Assembly: GCA_946415695.1 (NCBI GenBank)
Contig: CAMKTM010000157.1
Span: forward strand, 1 to 5,821
Length of the DNA stretch: 5,821 nt
Reading direction: 5' to 3'
From: an uncultured Prevotellaceae bacterium
GTDB taxonomy: Bacteria > Bacteroidota > Bacteroidia > Bacteroidales > Bacteroidaceae
Of the stretch, positions 1-5,787 are shown one piece after another. A program made the position numbers and the translations under genes. Each line of letters begins with the position of its first letter. Positions within the stretch are counted from its first letter, which is position 1. The notes beneath the pieces were generated by a model. That model made no database searches. It was not told where the DNA came from and worked only from the letters and a program-made list of their open reading frames with translations.

Positions 1-80
1 AGATGTCGGGCGGCATCTTCAGCGAAGCACTCTTCGGCGTGCTCAGACTGAGATTTACAAAGTTTAGACGAAATCCATAG
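1..80 (+). CDS. C-terminal end of an unidentified protein (5' truncated)
   Basis: An open frame runs from the window edge (first full codon at 3) to a TAG at 78-80. The visible 25 residues are MSGGIFSEALFGVLR followed by the basic end LRFTKFRRNP. The first ATG in frame, at position 3, is probably an internal Met, because the frame is open at the window edge. A short hydrophobic stretch followed by an Arg/Lys-rich end would suit a membrane-associated protein with a cytoplasmic tail. The stop lies 30 bp before the GtrA-family gene on the same strand, so the two are probably co-transcribed. GtrA genes often sit beside glycosyltransferases, so a polyprenyl-phosphate sugar transferase is one candidate by context. 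The residues themselves do not identify the family. Confidence 0.55.
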   Translation, partial: MSGGIFSEALFGVLRLRFTKFRRNP

Positions 81-110
81 CGATTAGGGATTAAGGATAG
101 GAGATTGGGG

Positions 111-521
111 ATGATAAATAAGATAAAGGAACTCCTCGGCCGGAAAGAGATGCAGCAGTTCATCCGCTTCTGCATCGTCGGGGGTATCTGCGCCATGATA
201 GACGCAGCGATATTCTACGTGGTTCGTCTCTTCGCTCCATATCAAGTAGCCCTCATCTCCGGCTACCTCATCTCCCTTTGTGTCAACTACCTCCTGACCG
301 TCTATTGGACCTTCCGCACCGAATCCTCGGTGCTCAACCTCGTAGGCATTGTCGGAGCGCACATGTTCAACCTCTTTGTCGTGCGCATGGGCCTCATGCT
401 TTTGTTTGTCGAGCTGCTTGGCCTACGCGATTCCATTGCCTACATCCCCATGGCAGCCATCAGCGCCGTGACGAACTATATCGTCATCCGCACTGTCGTG
501 AAGTATTCCCGGAGGAAATAA
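111..521 (+). CDS. GtrA-family four-helix membrane protein
   Basis: The product is 136 residues, the usual size for GtrA-family proteins (Pfam GtrA). These are small inner-membrane proteins thought to help move polyprenyl-linked sugars across the membrane for O-antigen, teichoic acid or cell-wall glycan modification. Four hydrophobic segments are visible at about residues 19-41, 46-68, 73-101 and 108-130, between a basic N-terminus and a basic C-terminus (KYSRRK). Family features seen are RFCIVGGICAMIDAAIFYVV in helix 1, NYLLTVYWTF closing helix 2 and TNYIVIR in helix 4. The ATG at 111 is preferred over an in-frame TTG at 105, because AGGAG at 99-103 lies 7 nt before the ATG and only 1 nt before the TTG. 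The gene follows the truncated upstream gene by 30 bp. The family call is firm; the exact sugar substrate cannot be read from the sequence. Confidence 0.9.
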   Translation: MINKIKELLGRKEMQQFIRFCIVGGICAMIDAAIFYVVRLFAPYQVALISGYLISLCVNYLLTVYWTFRTESSVLNLVGIVGAHMFNLFVVRMGLMLLFVELLGLRDSIAYIPMAAISAVTNYIVIRTVVKYSRRK

Positions 522-594
522 TGCTCCCCCATTTCACGTTTCAAGACAGACTGACTGCAGCGGAACACAAACACCACAAACACCACACGTTGTA

Positions 595-692
595 TTGGGC
601 AAAGACCTGCACCTATTCGTCCCAATAGCTATACTTATTTGCCCCAATACCTGCGCCTATTTGCCCAATTACCTATACCTCGTTGGGCAAAG
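595..692. repeat. Degenerate 22-nt tandem repeat bounded by TTGGGCAAAG copies
   Basis: Three consecutive units at 605-626, 627-648 and 649-669 (22, 22 and 21 nt) follow the pattern acctgcacctatt/tgccccaat with a few substitutions. A fourth partial unit, acctatacctcg, is at 671-682. The array is flanked on both sides by exact direct copies of TTGGGCAAAG (595-604, 683-692). Each flank is also the inverse of the TTTGCCCAA segment inside the units (best at 660-668), so several alternative hairpins are possible. The same TTTGCCCAA string recurs at 952-959 (as ttgcccaa), just inside the promoter-like box. Its function is unknown; it looks like an intergenic repeat element rather than coding sequence. 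Confidence 0.6.
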
Positions 693-700
693 GCCTTTTT
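660..700 (+). terminator. Possible intrinsic terminator after the GtrA transcript
   Basis: TTTGCCCAA (660-668) pairs perfectly with TTGGGCAAA (683-691) around a 14-nt loop, and a T5 run at 696-700 follows after GGCC. The stem is short, with only four G-C pairs, and the T run starts four bases after it. The arms are also part of the 22-nt repeat array, so the pairing may reflect the repeat rather than termination. It is about 140 bp beyond the gtrA-like stop, a plausible place for a 3' end. Confidence 0.3.
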
Positions 701-898
701 GATGGCTGGCAAAAGTAAATGGACCTTATTTCAGTAGTCCATGCAGGCATTTATACAGGAGTAAGCAGCCTTTGCTCGTCTGACGCAAAGTCTTAATACT
801 ATTTTATCATTAACCTTGTAAACCTTTGACGCATATAGTAAAGCCAAGATAAGCTTAAGGCCTTAAAATGCAATGTAAATAGACAATATCTGTCATAC

Positions 899-914
899 TT
901 AACAATTATTAACA
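899..914. promoter_or_regulatory. TTAACA direct repeat, possible activator site
   Basis: Two exact TTAACA hexamers at 899-904 and 909-914 are spaced by 10 bp, one helical turn. They lie about 33 bp upstream of the TAAATTTG box. Same-face half-sites with this spacing are typical of response-regulator binding sites. The surrounding sequence is A/T-rich, so chance occurrence is a real possibility. Confidence 0.2.
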
Positions 915-946
915 TGCAAATATGTCTTTTATAGCGAAGTATTGTA

Positions 947-954
947 TAAATTTG
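947..954 (+). promoter_or_regulatory. Bacteroidetes-type -7 box for the surface-protein gene
   Basis: TAAATTTG matches the Bacteroidetes -7 consensus TAnnTTTG exactly. Transcription would start near 961, giving a leader of about 60 nt that is very A/T-rich and has no Shine-Dalgarno, as is common for highly expressed Bacteroidetes genes. A good -33 TTTG element is not visible at the expected distance; only a TTTT at 927-930 is near. That lowers confidence or suggests an activator is needed. Confidence 0.5.
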
Positions 955-1024
955 CCCAAGACTTTTAAAAGCATTGCACTTTACTTACACTATTACATAC
1001 ATAATTTAATAATTAATTAACCTA

Positions 1025-4000
1025 ATGTTTCATTTTATGAGAAGAACACAACTCTTCAGCGCAGCCCTGCTTGCATTAGCATGGCTCGCAGGTGGCACCG
1101 CCCTGGCACAGCTTGATGCCGAAAAGGTGTACACCATTGTTAACAACAACGATGCCAACATGTTCATGCAGGACAATGGCACAGGTGGCGTGTATCTTGG
1201 TGCTGAGAACGACAACTCCTACTGGAAGTTTGTTCCCACAGCCAACACAGACTGCTACTACATCCAGAACACTGTGACTGGAAAGTACATTCAGGGCTAT
1301 ACCGCTTCCGAGCAGGAAGTAGCTACAGGCGACACAGGTGTTGAGTATTGCGTTAAGGCAGATGCTACAGGCAGTTACACTGGCAAGTATCGCATGTCAT
1401 GCACAGCAAACTCTCCGCACGACTTCTCTGCTAGCACTTTAGGCTTGAACTGGAAAACTAATGGTGATGTACATACCGTTCAGAGCTTTGCCTCTGTAGC
1501 AGAAGGCAATCCGCGTTCAGCATGGACCGTGACAGAAGTAGCAACGCCAACTCCAGACCCAGGCAGCGATCCTGATCCCGACCCCGCACATGTGCACGAC
1601 TATTCTAATAACGGTATCTGCACCTGCGATGGCGACGGAAAGTATCAGCCAGCAGAAATGGTAGATGGTGTCTATATGCTCGGAAACGTCGGCAACGTGG
1701 AATGGATGTCGGCTAAGGTCGGTGCAGGAGCTGCCAACGACGAAGGCACTCCCTATGCTATCTGCAGCTACAAGCTGACGGCCGACATCGACTATGCAGA
1801 TCTTCCTGTAAATGCACACAAACCTATCGGTACATTCGACAAGAAGTTCCTTGGTGTGTTCGATGGTGATGGTCATTCTATCAAGAATATGAAGCTTGAC
1901 CAGCCCGAACGTCCCAAGCCTGGTGAAGATGGCATCGGCTTCTTCGGTTGTGTTCGTGTCGGCAACGACGCGATTGCTAACGTAGTTATCAAGAACCTTA
2001 CCATCGACTCCAGTTGCGAAATCAAAGGCTCTTCTAATCATGTGGCTGGTATCGTAGGCAGAATACATGAAAGGACTCAGGACAACACCTTGCTGATTGA
2101 GAACTGTATAAACAAGGCTAACATCACAACTACAGCAGATAACGTAGCTGGTATCGTAGGTCAAATCACAGCCATTGACAACAGGAATGTAACCATAACC
2201 ATTAAGGATTGCACGAATGAAGGTGCTATAACTACATCCGGAGCCTATGCTGCCGGTATTGTTGCTCAACTCAATAGCGCTGCCGCATCAACCGTTAACG
2301 TAATCGGTTGCACAAATAAGGGCGCTGTACAAACAGCAGGTATATGTGCTGCAGGCATCGTGAGTCAGGCGAACAATTGTACTGTTGCGTTAAACATCGA
2401 GTCTTGTATGAACTTTGCTGATGTCACAAGTACAGGCAACAAGAACTGTGGTGGCATTCATGGTGCGAACACTAGCAGCAAGGCTACCATTAGGATGATT
2501 AATTGCGGCAACATGGGTAATGTTACTGCAACAACCGAATCTGCAGCCCTTACCGGCTGGATTGGCAGCAACGCAGGCAATGTCATCACTAACTGCTGGA
2601 ATACCGGTAGCGTCACGGGTATCAGCAATTCTGACAACACATATCGTGGTACGGTAACTGCAACAAATGTCTACGACAAGAACGGCGGACAGGGCACAGT
2701 CATCACAGACGACATGTTAACTTCCGGCGAGCTCTGCTACAGATTGAACGGCGACCAGAGCGTCATAGCATGGACTCAGACATTGGACGGCACCCAGGAA
2801 TATCCTCTTCCCGTTGCCGACGGCAACCAAGTCTTTGCACATGGCAAGATGAACTGCGACGGAACTTCTGCTCCCGGCACATTATATAATAATGAAGGCC
2901 CCGATGGCGTTGTTCAGACTCCTCACGATATTTCTGACGAGATTGGCATGTGTACATTCTGCCACACCCAGTTCCAGGCTCCTGCACTTGTTGACGGCTA
3001 CTATCAGATTAAGAATGCCGGCAACCTGGAATGGTTCAGCAACAAGGTTGACGAGGGTGGCGATGCTAACCTCCAGATTAACGCTAAGCTGATGAACGAC
3101 ATCGACATGCTCAGCATCGAGAACCTCCACAAGCCCATCGGCCAGACAACAGGCAAGAAGTACAACGGCACCTTCGACGGCCAGGGCTTCCGCATCAAGA
3201 ACATGATTATCGAGCGTCCCAACGACTCCAACATCGGCTTCTTCGGCTTCCTGCGTGGCAACGCTCAGAACACGACAGTCAAGAACCTCATCATGGACAA
3301 GAGCTGCACCATCCACGGCTACAACCGCGTAGGTGGCATCACAGGCAGCTGCCAGAACAACGGCGCACTCATCACCATCGAGAATGTTGTCAACGAAGCT
3401 ACCGTCATCGCAGAGCATCAGGATGCAGCCGGCATCATCGGCGGTCAGGAAGGCAACGGCCCGAAGTGGTACATCCACAATGTGCTGAACCTTGGTACCG
3501 TTACAGCTAAGAACGAGGCTCCCTATGCTGGTGCCCTCTGCTGCTACCTTGGCGGCAACAACGAGAGTGTCATCGAGAACTTCGTCAACCTCGGCACCAT
3601 CAACGGACACAGAGGCGGCAACATCGGCCGCATTGCCGGTACTCGCACCAACATCATCGACCTCTCCGATACAGACTTTGAGAGCAGCCTCGAGACCAAC
3701 TACGGTCTTGATACCGGCATGACAAGTGCCGACATCGCAGGTGGCAGACTGGCCTACACCGTTGGCTGGTGGCAGGAGCTTGGCGTCGATGCTTATCCCA
3801 TGCCATTCGAGAAGGCCGGTGCCGTCGTATATAGAAATGGTGAAGAGCGCTGCGACGGAGCAGACAACGAGAACACCGTTTACTCCAACACCGAGGGTAC
3901 AATCGTGACAGGCAGCCACGACTACAATGCAACGACTGGTCTTTGCGACCTTTGCGGCATGCCCAATCCCGAGTTCAAGACATTGGCTGACGGCTTCTAT

Positions 4001-5314
4001 GTACTCGACAATGTGATTGACATGAAGTGGTTCGCAGCCATGGTTCAATTTATCGATCCTGCCATTAATGGTAAGCTGACGGCCGACCTCGACTTCGAGA
4101 GTGGCTACTGCCGCATTGGTACTGACACCAAGGCATATCGTGGCACATTCCAGGGTGGCGACCATGTCATCTCTAACTTCGTGGTTAACAACAACGAGAC
4201 CTTCCAGGGCCTGTTCGGTTACGTTACCGGCGGTGCAGACATCTCCGGCCTCGTATTCGACAACACATGCTCTATCAAGTGTAACGCACGCGGTGCCATG
4301 ATTGGTGGCGCTAAGGATGGTGGCACTGTGAAGCTGACCCGCCTGGGCAACGAAGGCAATGTGACAACGACCAACGAGAATGCAGCCGGCATCATCGGTA
4401 CTGACATGTTAGGTGCTTGCGTGCTCCAGATTGACCAGTGCTACAGCACAGGTACTATCGTGGGTGGCAAAGAAAGCGCTCAGATTGCAGGCTGGACTGG
4501 CAACAACTCCCTTATCTCCAACAGTTGGTCTTGCGCCGAGGTGACAGGCGTACAGAGCGGTCGCGAGTTCTCTCGCTATGGTGGCGACAACCACGACGGA
4601 CAGTACGTGAACTGCTTCACCACATACCACGAGACAAACGGTGGTCTGACATACGACACTCCGGCTGAAGACTTCGCTTCCGGCAAGGTGACATACACAA
4701 TCTGCAACAACGCAGGCAACGCAATCTTCGGTCAGAAAATTGGTACTGACGCTACTCCGACATTCTTCGGTCCTGAGGTCAGCTATGTAGGCGATGCAGG
4801 CTATGCCACGATGTACGACACCACAACAGGCTACGAGCTCAATGGCGACGTGGAGGCATACGTTGCTACACCCAACCCCGAATATCCCAACCTCATTCTC
4901 ACAGAGATTGAGAATGTTCCCGAGAGCACTCCCGTAATCCTGAAGGGTACCTATTACAACAAGTTTGCTAACAAAGTGCCCGCCATCAACATTGCCAACG
5001 CCCTCAAGGGTACAGACTCTGCGACAGAGGCTGACGGCACAATGTATGTTTTGGCTAAGCCTGAAGGCAAGGAAGTTGGCTTCTATCTTGCAAAAGCAGG
5101 AACCACCATTGCTGCTGGCAAGGCTTACTTCCAGCCTACTTCTAACCAAGGTGTTAAGGCCTTCTACTTCTCTGCTGACGATGCAACTGGCATTGAAGAG
5201 ACCCTCTCTAACTCTACCTTGAAGGGTGAGAACATCTACAACCTCGCTGGTCAGCGCGTAAGCAAGATGCAGAAAGGCATCAACATCGTGAACGGCAAGA
5301 AGATATTAAAATAA
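1025..5314 (+). CDS. Large secreted multimodular GLUG/beta-helix surface protein
   Basis: 1429 residues. Residues 1-28 form a signal peptide (basic MRRTQ, hydrophobic core, ALA cleavage before Q29). The in-frame ATG at 1037 (Met5) would leave the signal intact and is an equally good start; neither has a Shine-Dalgarno. Residues ~30-171 look like a ricin-type beta-trefoil (YTIVNNN, YYIQNTVTGKYIQG), suggesting carbohydrate binding. A Pro/Asp linker follows at ~173-188. Three paralogous modules begin at H191, H634 and H965. Each has a Cys header, a DG[VF]Y..../[ML][EK]W segment, an IG...F.G.FDG.GH.I.N motif, a GFFG or GLFG motif and GLUG-like turns. Residues ~1253-1387 match the pre-tail region common in Prevotella surface proteins (GYATMYD, VEAYVAT, VPESTPVILKG, GFYLAKAGTTIAAGKAYF). 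Residues 1389-1429 form the NGKKILK tail, perhaps a type IX-like sorting signal. No catalytic motif is seen. Adhesin or glycan-binding is inference. It is probably co-transcribed with the small gene 20 bp downstream. Confidence 0.9.
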   Translation: MFHFMRRTQLFSAALLALAWLAGGTALAQLDAEKVYTIVNNNDANMFMQDNGTGGVYLGAENDNSYWKFVPTANTDCYYIQNTVTGKYIQGYTASEQEVATGDTGVEYCVKADATGSYTGKYRMSCTANSPHDFSASTLGLNWKTNGDVHTVQSFASVAEGNPRSAWTVTEVATPTPDPGSDPDPDPAHVHDYSNNGICTCDGDGKYQPAEMVDGVYMLGNVGNVEWMSAKVGAGAANDEGTPYAICSYKLTADIDYADLPVNAHKPIGTFDKKFLGVFDGDGHSIKNMKLDQPERPKPGEDGIGFFGCVRVGNDAIANVVIKNLTIDSSCEIKGSSNHVAGIVGRIHERTQDNTLLIENCINKANITTTADNVAGIVGQITAIDNRNVTITIKDCTNEGAITTSGAYAAGIVAQLNSAAASTVNVIGCTNKGAVQTAGICAAGIVSQANNCTVALNIESCMNFADVTSTGNKNCGGIHGANTSSKATIRMINCGNMGNVTATTESAALTGWIGSNAGNVITNCWNTGSVTGISNSDNTYRGTVTATNVYDKNGGQGTVITDDMLTSGELCYRLNGDQSVIAWTQTLDGTQEYPLPVADGNQVFAHGKMNCDGTSAPGTLYNNEGPDGVVQTPHDISDEIGMCTFCHTQFQAPALVDGYYQIKNAGNLEWFSNKVDEGGDANLQINAKLMNDIDMLSIENLHKPIGQTTGKKYNGTFDGQGFRIKNMIIERPNDSNIGFFGFLRGNAQNTTVKNLIMDKSCTIHGYNRVGGITGSCQNNGALITIENVVNEATVIAEHQDAAGIIGGQEGNGPKWYIHNVLNLGTVTAKNEAPYAGALCCYLGGNNESVIENFVNLGTINGHRGGNIGRIAGTRTNIIDLSDTDFESSLETNYGLDTGMTSADIAGGRLAYTVGWWQELGVDAYPMPFEKAGAVVYRNGEERCDGADNENTVYSNTEGTIVTGSHDYNATTGLCDLCGMPNPEFKTLADGFYVLDNVIDMKWFAAMVQFIDPAINGKLTADLDFESGYCRIGTDTKAYRGTFQGGDHVISNFVVNNNETFQGLFGYVTGGADISGLVFDNTCSIKCNARGAMIGGAKDGGTVKLTRLGNEGNVTTTNENAAGIIGTDMLGACVLQIDQCYSTGTIVGGKESAQIAGWTGNNSLISNSWSCAEVTGVQSGREFSRYGGDNHDGQYVNCFTTYHETNGGLTYDTPAEDFASGKVTYTICNNAGNAIFGQKIGTDATPTFFGPEVSYVGDAGYATMYDTTTGYELNGDVEAYVATPNPEYPNLILTEIENVPESTPVILKGTYYNKFANKVPAINIANALKGTDSATEADGTMYVLAKPEGKEVGFYLAKAGTTIAAGKAYFQPTSNQGVKAFYFSADDATGIEETLSNSTLKGENIYNLAGQRVSKMQKGINIVNGKKILK
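1589..4774 (+). repeat. Three paralogous modules within the surface protein
   Basis: Module A covers residues ~189-633, B 634-964 and C 965-1250. Each opens with a header: HDYSNNGICTC in A, HDISDEIGMCTFC in B, HDYNATTGLCDLC in C. Corresponding motifs then follow in the same order: MVDGVYMLGNVGNVEW / LVDGYYQIKNAGNLEW / LADGFYVLDNVIDMKW; GVFDGDGHSIKN / GTFDGQGFRIKN / GTFQGGDHVISN; IGFFG / IGFFG / QGLFG. Each closes near a strand like WTQTLDGTQEYPLP, WWQELGVDAYPMP or GQKIGTDATPTFF, a closing signature I recognise from Bacteroidetes GLUG proteins. The modules differ in length because A carries about six GLUG-like turns while B and C carry about three each. The order of conserved motifs supports ancient internal duplication. 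Confidence 0.8.
2042..2614 (+). repeat. Six-turn GLUG-like repeat array in module A
   Basis: Residues ~340-530 hold repeating turns built on I-x-x-C-x-N-x-G/A-x-[IV]-T followed about 10 residues later by [VA]-[AG]-G-I-V/H. The Cys recurs at residues 361, 396, 429, 461, 494 and 524, spacings of 35, 33, 32, 33 and 30. The hydrophobic-Gly cores are VAGIVG (340, 374), AAGIVA (409), AAGIVS (442) and CGGIHG (475). This is the pattern of GLUG motifs (Pfam GLUG), which are thought to build a right-handed beta-helix with one turn or strand pair per repeat. Confidence 0.75.
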
Positions 5315-5334
5315 GTAATGTAGAAATTAAGACA

Positions 5335-5493
5335 ATGAAGAAAACATATTTGATGCCTGCTCTGCAGGTTGAAGAGGCTCAGGCAGCTCAGATGCTGGCA
5401 GAGAGTCTAGCAATCAACAACGACGTTACTGTGGATGGCAGCCAAGCGCTGACCAAGGAAGATACAGCTTGGGACATCTGGGGCGACGAGTAA
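5335..5493 (+). CDS. Small acidic peptide gene, uncharacterised, ends WDIWGDE
   Basis: The 52-codon frame runs from ATG 5335 to TAA 5491-5493, 20 bp after the surface-protein stop on the same strand and 26 bp before a strong terminator. It is therefore very likely the second gene of that transcript. The product starts MKKTYLMPALQVEEAQAAQ, continues with MLAESLAINND, and ends in KEDTAWDIWGDE. It is acidic overall, with a basic first few residues, no real hydrophobic signal core, no Cys and no His. From memory, short Prevotella/Bacteroides hypothetical proteins share the layout MKK.Y..P......MLA.S followed by a variable region and an acidic, Trp-containing end; I know of no assigned function. 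A leader-plus-core precursor peptide is possible, as is an intracellular accessory protein. No Shine-Dalgarno is visible; the upstream bases are A-rich, as at other Bacteroidetes starts. Confidence 0.75.
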   Translation: MKKTYLMPALQVEEAQAAQMLAESLAINNDVTVDGSQALTKEDTAWDIWGDE

Positions 5494-5519
5494 ACGACGG
5501 CCCTACCCCACTACTTTTC

Positions 5520-5552
5520 AATCCCCGAGGCGCTTCGGCGTCCTCGGGGATT
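5520..5552 (+). terminator. Strong UUCG-capped intrinsic terminator
   Basis: AATCCCCGAGG (5520-5530) pairs perfectly with CCTCGGGGATT (5542-5552). Inside it CGC/GCG (5531-5533, 5538-5540) closes a TTCG tetraloop in the extra-stable C(UUCG)G form, with one bulged T at 5541. The outer bases AACGAC (5493-5498) and GTCGTT (5553-5558) could add a further helix. The tail GTCGTTCT is only moderately T-rich. The hairpin lies 26 bp after the small gene's stop and should end the surface-protein transcript. Confidence 0.85.
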
Positions 5553-5633
5553 GTCGTTCTGACAGGAGGCTGTCTAAAGCATCTGCCACGGGCGAGACGC
5601 TGCATACGTGCCAAGGGAACCAACAGTCTGTTG

Positions 5634-5724
5634 CCAGTACCACCAAGGAAAAACTCCAGTACCACCACGGGAAAACTCCAGTACTACCACGGTGGTACTG
5701 GAGTTTTCCCGTGGAAGTACTGGC
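5634..5724. repeat. 22-nt tandem repeats with an inverted copy forming a long hairpin
   Basis: Two complete 22-nt units lie at 5634-5655 and 5656-5677. Each begins CCAGTACCACCA and ends AAAACT, and they differ at only a few bases. A third, partial unit is at 5678-5692. The following bases, to 5723, are an inverted copy. As a single strand, 5656-5687 pairs with 5692-5723 in three blocks (10, 13 and 7 pairs), interrupted only by a two-base mismatch (5663-5664 against 5715-5716), with one G-U pair and a CACG loop. The first unit (5634-5655) could compete with the second for the same partner strand. There is no downstream T run on either side to make it a simple terminator. It resembles an intergenic repeat or miniature element. 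Confidence 0.8.
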
Positions 5725-5762
5725 AAAACCACACAGAGCTTCGCACTTAAATTCGAGCGGCG

Positions 5763-5779
5763 TTAACTACAGGAGTTAA
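5763..5779. promoter_or_regulatory. Inverted repeat TTAACT-acagg-AGTTAA, possible operator
   Basis: Perfect 6-bp arms at 5763-5768 and 5774-5779 are separated by 5 bp. The repeat lies where the -33 element of the TATCTTTG promoter-like box would be, a position suited to a regulator. Support is positional only. Confidence 0.25.
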
Positions 5780-5787
5780 GTCAAGGT

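Larger units (their letters stand above)
522..1024. other. Gene-free intergenic region between gtrA-like gene and surface protein
   Basis: This stretch of about 500 bp is clearly more A/T-rich in its second half and holds no convincing gene. A 35-codon frame overlapping the gtrA-like stop (521-628) is discussed as a finding but not called. The region contains a 9-bp tandem duplication AAACACCAC (569-577, 578-586), a degenerate 22-nt repeat array, a possible terminator, a 12-bp perfect palindrome TTAAGGCCTTAA (855-866), a weak inverted repeat CTTTGC/GCAAAG (770-775, 785-790), a TTAACA direct repeat and a promoter-like box. The upstream part probably belongs to the end of the GtrA transcript and the downstream part to regulation of the large surface-protein gene. 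Confidence 0.7.

Noticed and set aside
84..362. 92-codon minus-strand frame over the GtrA gene
   Set aside because: Opposite a clear membrane-protein gene; acidic mirror of the hydrophobic codons, no support.
595..669. CRISPR array
   Set aside because: The 22-nt units follow one another directly without unique spacers, are degenerate, and no cas gene is present.
710..717. Minus-strand TACTTTTG promoter-like box (plus-strand CAAAAGTA)
   Set aside because: It matches TAnnTTTG, but no -33 element lies at the expected place and there is no leftward gene for it to serve.
1517..2269. 250-codon minus-strand frame
   Set aside because: Antisense shadow across the linker and module A; no recognisable family features.
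2882..4165. 427-codon minus-strand frame opposite the surface protein
   Set aside because: Its translation is a Val/Ala/Cys-rich mirror of the plus-strand codon bias, with no domain, no signal and no ribosome site; it lies wholly inside a strongly supported gene.
4409..5149. 246-codon minus-strand frame
   Set aside because: Same reason: an antisense shadow of the surface-protein gene with Cys/Val-rich low-sense composition.
5634..5724. Insertion-sequence terminal inverted repeats
   Set aside because: The arms are separated by only four bases, so there is no room for a transposase or cargo; at most a miniature or repeat element.
5469..5750. 93-codon plus-strand frame after the small gene
   Set aside because: It overlaps the end of the small gene, reads through the UUCG terminator and then translates the 22-nt repeats; the composition is repeat-driven.
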